Shown here: in pieces, positions 43,164-55,259 of the stretch
How positions within the stretch are numbered: the stretch's first letter is position 1
Layout: the number at the start of each line of letters is the position of its first letter
NCBI GenBank assembly: GCA_002286855.1
Contig: NRSV01000060.1
Coordinates: 30,250-94,249, forward strand
DNA length: 64,000 nt
Direction of reading: 5' to 3'
DNA from: Bipolaris cookei
Taxonomy: Eukaryota; Ascomycota; Dothideomycetes; Pleosporales; Pleosporaceae
The notes under the pieces: generated by a model
The model's database searches: none
What the model was told of the DNA's origin: nothing
What the model saw: only the letters and a program-made list of their open reading frames with translations
Translations under genes and position numbers: made by a program

Positions 43164-45603
43164 ATGGCCGATCCGGGTATGTTCTCGGTGCGCCGCCAGG
43201 TAAGGTTATGATGTGGCCCCCTCTTGTCGCATCTTACTTCTTCCGTCCTCGACGTCTCTAACACGACACGCAGACTTTGGGCCCCGTCAACAACAACGTA
43301 TCCGCCATTCCCATGCCAGCTTCCGCCATGAAGCGCCAGAGCTCTGTACACAATATGCAACCTAACCAGTTCCCTCCGAACCATGCACGATCGCAGAGTG
43401 GAAGTAGAATGTCTCTCGCGCCTGGTCGACCCAGCCAACAACTCTTTCAACGCTCCTCTTCCGGCACAAATCTCGCAGAAGGCTTCCAGTCGGTACACCG
43501 TAACTCAACTAGCAATTTTGCAGCAAGCAGCGCGCGCAAGAGTTTCGCGCCAGGCGCTTCTATCTTCCAAACACCAGCATCCTCCTCAGGCCCTACCTTT
43601 GAACAAAGCGCACAACGGAGAAGTAGTGTATTCAAATCACGGACATCACATGGACCTGGTCAATCAGGTGTCAAGCAATCCTTCTTCCAGACAGCACCTT
43701 TGCCGTCGGTACCTCCTGCGGACCCACGACGACTCAAGGATCCAAACACGCGCTCGCACATGGCACAGGAGCTGATGGAGTACCTGACACACAACAATTT
43801 TGAGATGGAATCCAAACATGTGCTCTCCAACAAAGCCATGACTTCGCCAACCCAGAAGGACTTTAATTGCATGTTCCAATGGCTATACAACCGCATTGAT
43901 CCTAGCTATCGCTTCCAGAAGTCGATCGATCAAGAAGTGCCCGTGCTGCTCAAGCAAATGCGCTACCCATTCGAAAAGTCCATTATGAAGTCACAAATTG
44001 CAGCTGTTGGCGGTAACAATTGGTACACATTCCTGGGACTGCTTCATTGGATGATGCAGCTCGCGCGCCTTATGCAGGCATACGAGGCTGGTACATACGA
44101 TGATGCGTGCTTTGAGGCAGGTTTCGATGTCTCTGGGGATCGCATCATCTTCGACTTCCTGTCAGATGCTTACAGCACCTGGTTATCAGCGGATGACGAT
44201 GACGATGACGAAGAGGCACAAAAGAAGCACATGGAGCCTCACATTACGGCAATGGCCGCCAAGTTTGATGCGGCAAACGCCCAACATCTCGAACAAGTCA
44301 ATCTTCTAGAGGCGGAGCACAAATACTTGCAGGATCAAATAGAGGAGCTAGGAAAGTCTGGCCCACGGATCCAGAAGCTTGAGGAGCAAATACGCATTTT
44401 GGAAGAGGACCGTGTCAAGTTTGAAAACTACAACAACTCCATGGAGTCCAAGGTCAAGAAATATACTGATCGATGCTCTTTCTTGGAAAAGTCGATTGAA
44501 GAGATTGAGGCCGAATTGGAGGCATCGGAGAAAGAGCAGCAAGAGCTTCAGGCTATTATTGACGGCCGAGGCATGACCATTGCGGACATTGACCGCATGG
44601 CAAACGAAAGAGACCGTCTTGACTCTTCTCTTCAGGCGACATCAGCACGCCTCGAAGAGTCCAAGAAGCGTGTTGCTGAAAAGGAGATTGCTGCCTCACG
44701 AAAGCTCGACGAGCTCGAACAGACGATTGAGCGCTATAACAACCTTGGCTATCAAATCGGTGTCATTCCTTCGACAGCCGTCAATGCAAAGGGCCAAGAA
44801 TACGAACTTGTCCTTACCATAACGGACGCACCCAACTTTTCCGGCTCCCAAATGGGCGGCTCATCACAGGACGCCTCCGACCGTCTCCTCCACGACTCCG
44901 GGACAGGATACTCTCCCGCCCACCTCCTCAATCTCGACCTTCGCGGTACCGTAAAAGCCAATATCCTCTCTCTCCGCAAGGAAATCGCCGAGCGCCGCAA
45001 CCAAGCCCTGGAAGCCGATATGAACAACCACGACCTCCTCGACAAGATCAAAGAAGCCATGGACGACAAGCAAGCCGAAGTTGAAGCCCTAGGCCACCGC
45101 GTCGCCCAAGCAGAAGAAGAGCTGGAGAAGCTGCGTGAAATTACAAACACGCAAAAGAGCCAGTCTGATGCACAGATTGAGCGCATGGAGAAAGAACTAG
45201 GTCGTATGCGTAGCGGACTAGGTGAATCAGTCCAATTAATGGTTCAGCGCGAAATGGCTGTTAATATTGAGTATGTTTCTTCCCCCCCTCCCCCTCCCCC
45301 TCCCCCCTCTTTATTGTTCATTCAAACCAGTTAGCAAATATACTAATAAACACTCCTAGATACGAACAACTCCAACTCCGCGCCAACGCCCTACGTGAGG
45401 AACTCCACACGGAAATTGAGCGCATGCTCGATGACATTGTGCGCTTCAAGCTGCATGTGCAAAAGTCGCTAGAGGAGTATGAGCAGTTTATCGCTGATGA
45501 AGTTGAGAGATCCTGTGAGGAGCAGGATTTACTCGCTGCCCAGGATGACGATGATGAGGGTGTGGAGAAGGAGGAAGAGGATGAGGAGATGGAGGATGCG
45601 TAG
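43164..45603 (+). CDS. NDC80: Kinetochore protein Ndc80 (Hec1)
   Basis: Three exons: 43164-43199, 43274-45270 and 45360-45603, about 758 residues, the expected size. Ndc80 is the microtubule-binding subunit of the outer-kinetochore Ndc80 complex. A long basic, Ser-rich N-terminal tail (residues 1-155, with KRQSS, QRRSS and RKSF motifs that fit Aurora-B sites) precedes the calponin-homology domain at about 164-285 (DPNTRSHMAQELMEYLTHNN, NCMFQWLYNRIDPSYRFQKS, ALGGNNWYTFL-type AAVGGNNWYTFLGLLHWMMQ). Coiled coil runs from about 340 to the end, with a break near 510-560 that corresponds to the family's loop. The C-terminus is acidic. The first exon codes only 12 residues (MADPGMFSVRRQ). The second intron contains a C-rich tract. 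Confidence 0.94.
45284..45307 (+). repeat. C-rich tract inside NDC80 intron 2
   Basis: Runs of C broken by single T occupy most of the 5' half of the 89-bp intron at 45271-45359. Confidence 0.8.
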
Positions 45604-46061
45604 GGAGTTGGAGAGGGGTGTGTTGTTGTTCTTGTTCTTTGCAGCTTACGTGTTTATCTGGCTAATGCGGTTTACGACATCACGAACGGAGTCTTGTTCT
45701 TTGGTGTGTTGGCGCAACAGGGGAAATGCGGCGCGTGAGGAACTTGGGTTTTCTTTTCCGACAAGGAATCATGGATATATTCCCCCTTCTTGAGATACCT
45801 ACCTTTTTTGTTTTCATCTATATCGTTTTTATTGAATACTCATTCACATAATCCCAGCCTTGCCATTGTCAACCAAGTTATCGTCCTGAAAAAAAAACAC
45901 TCGCATGAGTTGAATTTTTCTATATTCATCTAGTCCGTTCAAAAGTTTGGGGGGGGGGGGTATCTAAACATGCACACCTAACATCTCTCCTTCGTCTATC
46001 CATATCTCTTTCTCTCACTCTCTCACACACTCTCTCTCCAAAAGGAAACAGAAGAAAAACT
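45604..46061. other. Convergent 3' flanks of NDC80 and the FAR1-type gene
   Basis: No gene. It contains a 12-base G run at 45949-45960 and a TC-rich stretch at about 46000-46040. Confidence 0.6.
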
Positions 46062-47639
46062 TCAACTCTCCATCAACCCCCGCCCACTCGTCAACATAAG
46101 ATTACTCAATAGCTCAACCTGACTTTTCAACCCGGCCACTTCAATCGTCTTCTCCTTGACTTCCTTGGTCTTATCCGCGAGTAGCCGTCGTAATTCTGCA
46201 TTTTCACGGCGCAAATGCAAGACCTGGAGCGTTGCTGTTCCCGGGGGATCAGGGGAGGGCGAGGGAGGAGGTAATAGAGGAGGTGGTGGTGGCGTATCAA
46301 CGAGGGAGGGGTCGAGTCTGGATTCTTTTCTTGTGGGGGAAGCGGATTTAGTGGGAGGAGGAGGAGGAGGGGAAAAAGTGTTGGGTGGTTGGATGTGTGA
46401 CTGTGGTTGTGGGTGGGATTGTTGGGGTGGCATGGGGGGATTGATGTCGTCTGGAAGAGTAACAGTAATAGGAAGAGGGTCCTGAGCTTCTTCGTTTGAA
46501 CTGTCACAGCCGTCGCCGAGTTGCTGGCCTGCTGCTTTGCGTGCGCGCTTGATTTGCGCGCGGATGTTGTATACGTCGCGCTTGAGAATGTGGATACCGG
46601 GGAGTCTGCGTTGAAGGACGTCGACTGTTCTTCCTACGCCACGGTCGCGGCCTTGGTTCGGTTTACCCTTGCGGAGCATCTCTTGTTCGACAATTTTCCA
46701 GACTAGACCCCCACGTTCGAGACTGTGTGTGGCAGGCTTTTGGGATGGTGATGGGGGCTGTGTGTAGTTGTCTCCTCCCTCGGCTTCTGCGTCTTCATCC
46801 TCCAGAGTATCCTTTGTGCCAGGGAGTCGCCGTTTGGCAAGTTCCTCTTTTGCTGTTACACCTCCAACGCCAATGCGCCCTCCGACAAGACCCCAGGTCC
46901 TCTTCCGTTGTACGGCCCACCCCGCGCTGTCTCGACCAGGATGGTTATGTTGCGCCTCGCCAACACGCAGCAACCACGCCCCATCCTCCAGCTTCTTGCC
47001 CTCGATCCACATCTTACAGCCCGTCTTGTAGCTGACTCTATTTTTTCTGACCCGCGTCTCGGCAGTCAACTTGTGCGTGTTCTTGGGCTGGCCATAGCAG
47101 ACACAGGCAAGCTTGATACGAGAGCGGTTCTTGGCCGTTGTATTGATACTAAGGGCATAGCCATGCTGGGAGGCATGCGACTGGGCATATTCGTGAAGAG
47201 CCTGCCATGAGGCGTGTACCGAGTCCGGAGGAGGCAGCATATCGAAGTGCTGTTGGGTGGACGCGTTATTATGGGCGGCGAGCAGCGCTGAAGTCTGCGG
47301 GAGGCCCGCATATGGCGCTTTTGGTGCCGGACTAGCAATCGCACAAGTACCATGGGGGCGCGGGGAAGAACGATGGTGCTTCGGTCGCTTGTTGGGCGTG
47401 TCGTCGTCAGGCGCGTAGCAGTCTCCACGCGGCTGACCGTCGGCGCTCATATGGGACGGCTGCGCATTGACGGAGGCCTCGTCGTCGTAGTACCTGGCCA
47501 TATTGACGAGGTGGGCGGCGACATGATGGCGCGAGGGCGCAAAGCCATGGTAGGGCAGCAGTGGGGTGGCAGGGCCGATGGCGTGGTTGTACGTGGGGGA
47601 TTCGTCCCAGGTGTAACGCTGGCCGAAGATGGCCGTCAT
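46062..47639 (-). CDS. FAR1-type zinc-finger transcription factor with C-terminal coiled coil
   Basis: One exon of 525 codons. Residues about 137-235 form a FAR1/WRKY-GCM1-type DNA-binding domain: an aromatic start (SWQALHEYAQSHASQHGYAL), paired cysteines (ACVCYG, about 179 and 181), a third (KTGCKMW, about 208) and a closing HNHP (His at about 231 and 233). Such domains come from Mutator-like transposases and occur in fungal factors such as Aft1/Rbf1 relatives. The middle has a predicted helical region (GGLVWKIVEQEMLRKG, DVLQRRLPGIHILKRDVYNI). A Pro-rich linker leads to a leucine-rich coiled coil (LQVLHLRRENAELRRLLADK) for dimerisation. No transposase catalytic domain follows, so it looks like a domesticated factor. 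Targets are unknown. The P450 gene on the same strand ends 254 bp upstream of its start codon. Confidence 0.8.
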   Translation of the reverse strand: MTAIFGQRYTWDESPTYNHAIGPATPLLPYHGFAPSRHHVAAHLVNMARYYDDEASVNAQPSHMSADGQPRGDCYAPDDDTPNKRPKHHRSSPRPHGTCAIASPAPKAPYAGLPQTSALLAAHNNASTQQHFDMLPPPDSVHASWQALHEYAQSHASQHGYALSINTTAKNRSRIKLACVCYGQPKNTHKLTAETRVRKNRVSYKTGCKMWIEGKKLEDGAWLLRVGEAQHNHPGRDSAGWAVQRKRTWGLVGGRIGVGGVTAKEELAKRRLPGTKDTLEDEDAEAEGGDNYTQPPSPSQKPATHSLERGGLVWKIVEQEMLRKGKPNQGRDRGVGRTVDVLQRRLPGIHILKRDVYNIRAQIKRARKAAGQQLGDGCDSSNEEAQDPLPITVTLPDDINPPMPPQQSHPQPQSHIQPPNTFSPPPPPPTKSASPTRKESRLDPSLVDTPPPPPLLPPPSPSPDPPGTATLQVLHLRRENAELRRLLADKTKEVKEKTIEVAGLKSQVELLSNLMLTSGRGLMES

Positions 47640-47893
47640 GCTGCGTCGACTACTATGACCCTCTGTTCTGCTGCGCTCTAGGTCCAGCCACGGTCACAGG
47701 CATCGGGGGCGGTTCATCATGGTCTGCGTACATTGCAGGCTCAATGTAAATTACTTGCGATGTGTGCATTGGGTCATATTAGAACCGTGCCTCCAAGTAT
47801 ACAGCATTTCCCGTTCTGGTACATTGTCGTTGGTGCAGCAAGCCCATTGGTCAACAATTACGACAGACATTACAAGGCAAAGCAATCGCCTCC

Positions 47894-49619
47894 TCACTCT
47901 CGCAACATTACATCCACCCACATATCCTTAATATCCCACAGCCCGAGCGAGTTGAACGTCTTCCACGGTTGCAGTGGATACGTCAAAGCCAGATCAAAGT
48001 TCCTCAACAGCTCAAACACAACTTTGTGTATCTCAATCAACGCAACATTACGCCCCAAGCACACCCACCGACCATATCCAAAGATCAAATCGTTAGTTTT
48101 GATCATCTTGGCCAGACGCTCCTTTTCTGCCTCATCTACAGAATCAATGAGCCATCGTTCGGGCCGGAATATGGCGCAATCTTCCCCATAAACAACACGA
48201 TTGTTGCGGTGCATTGTCCAGGCTGAGTATCCGATCATGGTGCCACCGGGGATAAAGTACTCTTTTCCGTTGATAATAGCAACATCTCCTTCATCAGGGG
48301 CGACTCTTGAAAATATGTTAGCAACAGGAGGGTGCACCCGCATCCCCTCTCGGACCACAGCACCCAGGTACGGCAGGCGGCGCGCTTGTGCATCCGAAAT
48401 GATACCTGGAGAGGCTGGGGCTTTGCCGCTCTGGACTGCTTCGTCAATCTCGGCCTGCAGCCTTGCATATACGCGGGGATGATTCATAAGATAAAGCAAA
48501 ATGATTCGGATAGCCGCGGCGGTGGTGTCAGAGCCGGCAAGGATCTGTTCAAACACCTCTTGGACTAGAACAGTCAGCCCACTACCCGCCCATGCCTAGA
48601 CCAGTAGCATCACTTACAGAGATCGTCTCCTGCGAGGCCGTGGCGGACAAAGGACGCAAACATGTCGGACTTTTCCTCGGTTGACTTCAAGCTTCTGGAA
48701 ACGATAATCTTGCGTGCCTGGGCCATCATGTGGCCAAACCCAGTGGTATCCTTCTCAGATGGACTAATGGCAGGCCCAACAACCGGCTTGTCCTTCAGCC
48801 AGGCTATTCCCATGGCAAATGCTGTGTTGCCAATCTTCAGGCCTTCTTCAGTTGACTTGATGTAGTTTTTAACATCGCTGTCGGCTTCCAGGTCTCCAAA
48901 TGGCTCTCCCAGACTGATATGGCTAATGACATCCAAGGTGAAGAAGGGAATCTTCTCCGCCAAATCCATGTGGATCGACGGGGCCGTCGAAGCCGCAGGG
49001 GATGCATATTTGCGCACTAGGTTTGTAAGTTCCTTGACATGCTGGTCAATTGAATGCTCCAATGTCGGGTTCTCTTTGCCAGAGTACTGCGACGCGTTAG
49101 CGATGAAGCCACCAACAAGTCAATAATTCACTCACGCCGGCAAGCATCTTTTTCCGACGCGCATCATGCCGGTCATTGTCGCATTCGGTAAAAACATTGT
49201 CTTTACCTGTCTCGAACCGGGCGGCATGATAGTACCACGGGGATCGCCTATACGGGGAGCGCACGGCGTTGATGCGTATCCAGAAGTCTGGGTCAGAAGT
49301 TATGAGGTGGTTAGGTGCGATTCTCGCAATCGGCCCTATATCGAGCAGAATTAGGACTTGTCAGGTGCCAGGTCCGATATGATCGATGCATACCGAACTC
49401 CTCACATACTTGGCCGTAGTACCTAGGGGATTCGCCGCCGATTACAGCTCTGGAATGCCACAGCCAAGAGAAGCCCGTTGTCCTGGGTCCCGCAAAATGT
49501 CTCAGGCGCAAGTACTGACGGATGCGGCCAATGGCGAAAAGAAACCCCAGAACGAATACGATGACCTGCAGGCGCTGTGAGACATTATCAAGCAGAGAAC
49601 CCTCGGCAATGTTGTCCAT
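47894..49619 (-). CDS. Cytochrome P450, pisatin-demethylase-like
   Basis: Four exons: 49619-49394, 49335-49136, 49086-48618 and 48564-47894, giving 521 residues. An N-terminal membrane anchor (LQVIVFVLGFLFAIGRI) holds it in the ER. The motifs are in order: I-helix AGSDTTAAAIR, ExxR in VVREGMRVHPP, PERW as FRPERWL, and the heme loop FGYGRWVCLGRNVA with Cys at about residue 467. The overall pattern (IARIAPNHLITSDPDFW, EHSIDQHVKELTNL, IPGGTMIGYSAWTMHR) is that of the fungal group containing pisatin demethylase and many secondary-metabolite oxidases. The substrate cannot be told; detoxification or metabolite synthesis are the usual roles. It is divergent from a methyltransferase gene 1.2 kb away. 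Confidence 0.92.
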
Positions 49620-50821
49620 GGCTAGCTAGGAGTGGAGATGGCAGGCAAGGATGTGCTCGTTACTTTTGCTGATAATTAATAGAACTGACGAGTTGGCGTC
49701 GTCGGTGGGGCACCCACCTGTGTGACGAATGGTGCAGCGCGATGCACGAGCAGAAGAGTGGAGTATGGACAAGACTACAATAGTGGAGTACCGATACTCT
49801 GCAGCTGTTTTTGGGTGTGTGCTGGTGTTGTGGCGGACCGCGAACAGGTAGACAGCAGGAGAAAACGCCAAAGAGGCAAGCTACGGGACGGCGTCGAGCT
49901 GGCAAGCTTTCATTGAGGCACGCCAGCGACGAATAAAGTTAGAAAGGGCATGTTTGGTTCCTGGCAGAGAATAGCGGGGAGCTAGCCAGGATAGATCAAT
50001 GGATTGGGATAGTGCATATCAGGGTGGCCGGCATTAGCGTTGTGCTGCTACTGTCCAAGTCGCAAGTAGAGTGTATACTATGCACATATGTACATATGTA
50101 ATACACATGTCCTATATGGTTGTGCAAAGGCGACAACGGTTTGGACAAGCCAGATGCAGATGCACGTAAAGACCTTCATTTTCGCTTGATTACGCAGCCA
50201 CATGGGCTATTGCCATCACCAAGAGGCCCCCCGCCTTGGCCACTTCGTTCTAACGAATCGCCTTGCACAGATGACTCTACTCGACATCTTTGATGCAGAT
50301 TCTATGGATAAATCCCCGAGCAGCTTCACCCAGAACGGTCTAATCCACAGCATGTTCGCGTCCAGAATTCCACACGCCACACTTTTCTTTTCCCTGTCCG
50401 CATCGCCTACGCCATCGCAATGTCATAGCCTTCATATTCTAGCCTGCAGGGGCTCCCCGCCCACCATCATTACACCACCTCTGCACACCCATCTTCACTA
50501 GTCTCTTGCGTATCTCTAGTGTCCTTTCTCATTTCTGCATTCAGCTTCTTCTGCACTTATATTGCCACCAGACACCATCCATCAAGGAACGAACAAATTC
50601 AAAGTCCAAACGCCACAAACAGACTCGCTTATCGTAAGTACGGGTCTACTAATCCACCTCGGCCCGTTGCTGTATGTACGATTGAGACACAGTAGCGGCA
50701 GCCCACACGTGATAAAACAGGGGATAGCCGCTCCTAGAGCGCTTAATTTCAGAGCATATAAACCAAGTGTTCCTACTGTGCACGCTCCATCCAAACAGTC
50801 CAAACGGGGGCACAGTGTACA
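49620..50821. promoter_or_regulatory. Shared upstream region of the P450 and methyltransferase genes
   Basis: 1.2 kb separate two divergent start codons. No gene is seen. A TATGTACATATGTA-like palindromic stretch lies at about 50087-50102. A GTAAGT at 50635 could start an intron in the methyltransferase 5' leader. Confidence 0.45.
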
Positions 50822-52112
50822 ATGTCGGGTTCTGGCAAGGGGAAAGAGAGGGAAGTCGTAAACAAGCCATTAGCTATCTCACCATCCCCATCAGCGTCTT
50901 CCTCTTCAAAGCCAGTAGATACCCATGCTACACAAGTACCACAGGATCAGTTGCCTTCGGAAACCACAGAAGGCCCATCGTCATACGCCCAACTCATCAA
51001 TCTTCACGTGTCAGTTGTAAGTGGCTGAATTCCTTGTCCATCTCACCAAATCTTCATACAGTGGCAAGATTCCAACACAACTAGGACAACACCGAAGACG
51101 ACACAGATTCAGCTCTAGGCGATGGTGATGCCGCCAGCGACACTACATCAATCGCCTCTTCCATCTACAGGGGTCGCTTCGAAAATGGCCGCCGCTATCA
51201 CAAGTACCGCGAAGGCGAAAACGACTACTGGGGCCCCAACGACGAAGTCCAAAATGACCAACTCGACATTGCCCACCACATGTTCTTGATCCTGCTCGGC
51301 CAGAAACTGCACTTGGCACCCATCAAAGACCCCAAGCGCATCCTGGACCTAGGCTGCGGAACAGGAATCTGGTGCATGGACATGGCCGACGGTGGGTCTT
51401 CTTCTCCTCTTTCTTATTATACATGACGTCCCCCTAAACAATCATCAACTCGCTCACGCTATGTACCTCAGAACACCCCGGCGCCGAAATCCTCGGCGTC
51501 GATCTCTCCCCCATCCAACCCGCCTTCACCCCTCCAAACTGCAAATTCGAAATCGACGACGTAACCCTCCCCTGGACCTACTCCGCCCCCTTCGACTTCA
51601 TCAACATTCGCTCTTTATACGGCTCCATCCACTCTTGGCCCGCGCTCTACACCCAAGTATTCCAAAACCTCACCTCTGGCGGCTACCTCCACCAGCTCGA
51701 AATGTCAATCCAGTTCAAATCTGACGATGGCACTTTGACGCCTACGCACGTGTTGTCGCAGTGGAGCGATATTTTCCACGAGGCGAGTAAGCGCTTTGGC
51801 AAGAGTTTCTACGAGGTCTGGAATTTATCCACGTATATTCGGAACGCGGGGTTTCAGGATGTCAAGGAATATGTGTACAAGGTTCCTGTTAATAGTTGGC
51901 CGGCTGACCCGCACATGAAGGAGCTGGGGCGCTGGAATCTGCTGCATATTACGCAGGGAGCGGAGGGTTGGGGGCTGTATTTGTTGACCAAGGTCATGGG
52001 TTGGAGTGTGGAGGAGGCGCAGGTTTTCTTTGCCAAATTTCGGAATGGGGTAAAGGAGAGGAAGGTGCATGCATATTTTGAGGTTGTGCTTATACATGCG
52101 AGGAAGCCGTGA
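50822..52112 (+). CDS. SAM-dependent methyltransferase, LaeA-like / TAM domain type
   Basis: Three exons: 50822-51016, 51085-51391 and 51472-52112, about 380 residues. The first 65-90 residues are Ser/Thr-rich and likely disordered. Then comes the block typical of this fungal family (SIYRGRFENGRRYHKYREGE, DYWGPNDEVQNDQLDIAHHM) and the SAM-binding motif I RILDLGCGTGIWCMDMAD at about residue 151. The acidic strand GVDLSPIQPAFTPPNCKFEI follows, then NIRSLYGSIHSWPALYTQVF. The domain is shared with LaeA and with many metabolite-tailoring methyltransferases, so a regulatory or a biosynthetic role are both possible. The DUF-like N-terminus and length fit the tailoring or unknown group better than LaeA itself. 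It is divergent from the P450. Confidence 0.88.
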
Positions 52113-52548
52113 GGTGGTACATGGAGACCATGGGGATGAGATGAAGAGAATAGGTGTTGGCCTAATAAAGGTGTCACGGGGTGAATCAACTTGCAGCTGC
52201 AATACTATAATGAGGAAGCGGATTGATTGTCTGTATTTGCTATCGTGTCCAGTACTTACAGCGCCTGCGCGCACGGCCGCAGGCGCACGAGCCGGTAAGC
52301 AGCAGGAACGACGTCCCTGTCACTGCTTGTGTTAAGCAATTAGTGTTGCTAATCAGTAGGACTTGTTCGAGTCCTAATTGATTCCAACAATGGGATTTAA
52401 AAAAAACTTGAGAATAAACAGATACACTTTTCAAACCCTGTTATAGGTATTTGGGTTGTTTATTAGAGAATTACTAAACCAGGGTATACGCACAGGGGAA
52501 AATATCAATTTAACCCGAAAAGAAAATCCTCATCCACGCTTCAGCACC
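52113..52548. other. Intergenic, no gene seen
   Basis: Convergent 3' flanks. A stem-like GC-rich stretch (GCGCCTGCG...CGCAGGCGC, 52260-52289) could form a short hairpin. No RNA gene is supported. Confidence 0.5.
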
Positions 52549-54138
52549 TTACTTCCCCCCAGATGGCGGCGCCGCCGGCGCCTCTCCGCCCTTTGGATCA
52601 GGAAGATGCGACACACTCGGCAAATCACTCACACCCGTCGCCTGCTCTTCCTTCTCCCTGCCATCGCTGATAATAAGCGGTTCCCGCGGCGGCGTCGCGG
52701 CTGGCGCATCCTCACCTTCTCTCGTCTTGATCTGAGACCCGAAAATCGAGTCGACGTCCCCGTTTACAGAGGGCGCGCCGCTGATATTGCCTGCTTGGCT
52801 TTCTTCGGCTGCAAGACGTTCCTTCTCAAGACGAGTTTCACGACCGCGCTTGTGGCAGTACCAGAAGACGAAGAGGAGCACTATATGGATATAATTAGTT
52901 CACTTTGAATCTTTTTTTTTTGCTTCAAAAGGGAATGAAAACATACCGAATACCGCCAAACTCATGATAACATTCGTCCCCGTAGCCAAAGCCGGGAACC
53001 TAAACTTCAGAAAATTGACAATGCTCCGTAGCGCCGTCGCAACAGCGCCCTGGGCAGAAAGCAAAGACTTCAAGCTCGGGACTTGGGGCAGCATGGATTT
53101 CGCGCCTTTGAGCTTGCTTCCCTCGGCAGCTGCTTGGGCGTCGAATCCGGGCTTTTCGGCCGATGCAGCCATCAACTCGGGGCCCAGCGTAGCTGTAAGC
53201 TTGGCGGGCAGACTCTTGACCAAATTCTGCAGGAAGGGTGGGAGACTAGCATACATCTTCTTCAGCTGGTTGTCGTAGTCTGTAAAGAGCTTCTCGAGAT
53301 CGTTGTAAGCTGTAGGGACCCCGTTGACCAGGTCCTTGAGAACTTGAGTGAATTTGTTAAGGAGGTCTTCCGACTCTTTGCTGAAGCTGAAGACGCGGTT
53401 ATTGACTGCTGAAAGGTTCAGCTGATCCAGGATGTCGGTGAGTTCCTTGTCCTGCTTCTGCGCATCGGTAAGCTTAGCAGTTTTGGCGGCCTCTGCAGCA
53501 GCCTGGAGATCGTCTGCGAATTGAGCCCTATCCTTTTCCGTAATTACTACTTTTTTGTCTTTGGATGACTTCTCTTTTGCCTTTTCCCCGTCCTTCTTAC
53601 CGAACTTGGACAGCTGGAAGTAGGACAAGACGCTCTTTTTCCGACCTAGGCCACCTTCTGTAGCCTTGCCCTTGCCCTTGTCGCTAGTCTCAGCAGCTGT
53701 CTCGGGTGGGCTCAAAGGAAGTGCAATCTTGTCTGCGCCATCGATGAGTGCCTCTTGTGCATCTTTGCGAACCTTCTTTTCACCCGTATCACCGGCTGCA
53801 GTTGCACGCTCAGGCAAAGGTGGAGGCGTGCCTTCGGGCTCTGAAGCAATGGCAGCTAGTCTCTCGAGAAATTTCTGGTCTTCGGGATCCAATACAGGGT
53901 CGCTGCCTACTTCTTCACTTGCTTCTGCAACTGTCGGAGCTGGCGGCTCAGGAATTGGCCCGCTAGGCTCTACTGGCGTGGGCTCTGCAATCTTAGGAAC
54001 AGCGGCATCTTCTACTTTTGGTGTCATGGACTCAGAAACCTGGGGAGGGTCTTCGATTGGCGGCGGTCTTGGCTTCTGTTTACTCTGTGGGAACAGCTGC
54101 TTTGACTGCCGACGCACCTTTTCGAGATAGGAGGCCAT
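52549..54138 (-). CDS. Conserved fungal protein with one transmembrane segment
   Basis: Two exons: 54138-52947 and 52880-52549, about 507 residues. The N-terminal 170 residues are Pro/Glu-rich and low-complexity. A Lys-rich middle (KDKKVVITEKDRAQFADDLQ) leads to a helical region of about 180 residues (ELTDILDQLNLSAVNNRVFS, YNDLEKLFTDYDNQLKKMYA, LPPFLQNLVKSLPAKLTATL). A single membrane helix spans the intron (NVIMSLAVF|VLLFVFWYCHKRG), followed by an arginine/glutamate-rich segment and a disordered tail. The splice junction is supported because it rebuilds the hydrophobic helix. There is no signal peptide, so it may be a tail-proximal membrane-anchored protein. I do not recognise a named family. 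Confidence 0.8.
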
Positions 54139-55259
54139 AGTCAATGTTGATGTGTGTGTGCGTTGGTTTGCTAATGGAACAAAGGAGGGGTTGGGCTGAG
54201 GATGGCGAACGTAGCGGGAGAGACTTTGTACGTAGAACAAAAGAAGGCGAAACAGCTTGCACGTGTCAGTCTCAGCGGCGATTCTAGAGGCTCGGCGGTG
54301 CTCAGCATGTCGTCGAAGGCAACGCCGAGACCCTGATTGTTGTCCCGCATTGACGGGAAGTAATGCGTCATTGGCAGGGGTGGTTGTTGTACTAAGATCT
54401 GCGCCACTGCAGCATCCCTGCTCCTCTACAAAAACAAACTTGATACTACTACCTAACTTCTTACCATCAACACCCTGCTTGTACTTTATACATCTTACCT
54501 CATCATGAATTCAGGAATTTTGTGCAAGTTATGAGAAGCTATGTTCACTAGATTTATCATATCTTGACACCCTCCGCGCTATGACTATATGTCACGTGGT
54601 AGAAGTTGTGGGTGCAGTGTTCTCATTTGTGAAGCCTCTCTCGATTCAAAGTCGTTCAAATTATCAACTGAGCTTTCTCAAAGATTTTCTTTTAGGAAGA
54701 AATGTATAGATTATGGGTTAGGCTATCCCTGGTTATCGACACTACCATCCCAGCGAACTGTCATCGCCAAATAGCCGCTTACCAGGAGCAAGGTATGATT
54801 ATAGATCCAAAGGACTTAAGTTTTCGACACTCTAAAAGTTTCCGCTAAACCCTCTTTCATATTTTGACAGGATTCTGACGAAGACGAAGAGATGCAATTC
54901 TTGACTTTTGCAGAACAACCTTGGCAGTAAGATAGGGATACTTATAAGAAAAACCGAAATCGTGATGGAGATGTAGGAGTGAGTATGCTTTCATGATTCA
55001 TGAAATATGAATCAATAAAATACTTGGGCTCCCAAGTCGAATATTCTCAATTACAATTTGGATATCGGTTCACCACTATAATACCAAACTCTATCAGAAT
55101 AATCAAAACAAAATGCATACTATCGGGATATATACTTCCAGCCCAAAACGTAGGACCCCAATGCGAATCTTCACTCTCCCAAATTGATAAAAGCCCAGAA
55201 TAAAAATGTCTGAATGTACCTCCATGTTTCTCTCCTCCAATATTACCCCCAAACACCGG
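54139..55259. other. Intergenic, no gene seen
   Basis: Promoter of the one-TM protein gene and 3' flank of the DUF3292 gene. The 54.5-55.2 kb part is AT-rich with no supported frame. Confidence 0.5.

Noticed and set aside
52320..52385. tRNA-like GGACTTGTTCGAGTCC segment
   Set aside because: The T-arm-like loop does not fit the consensus spacing, and no pairing acceptor stem or anticodon arm is found upstream.
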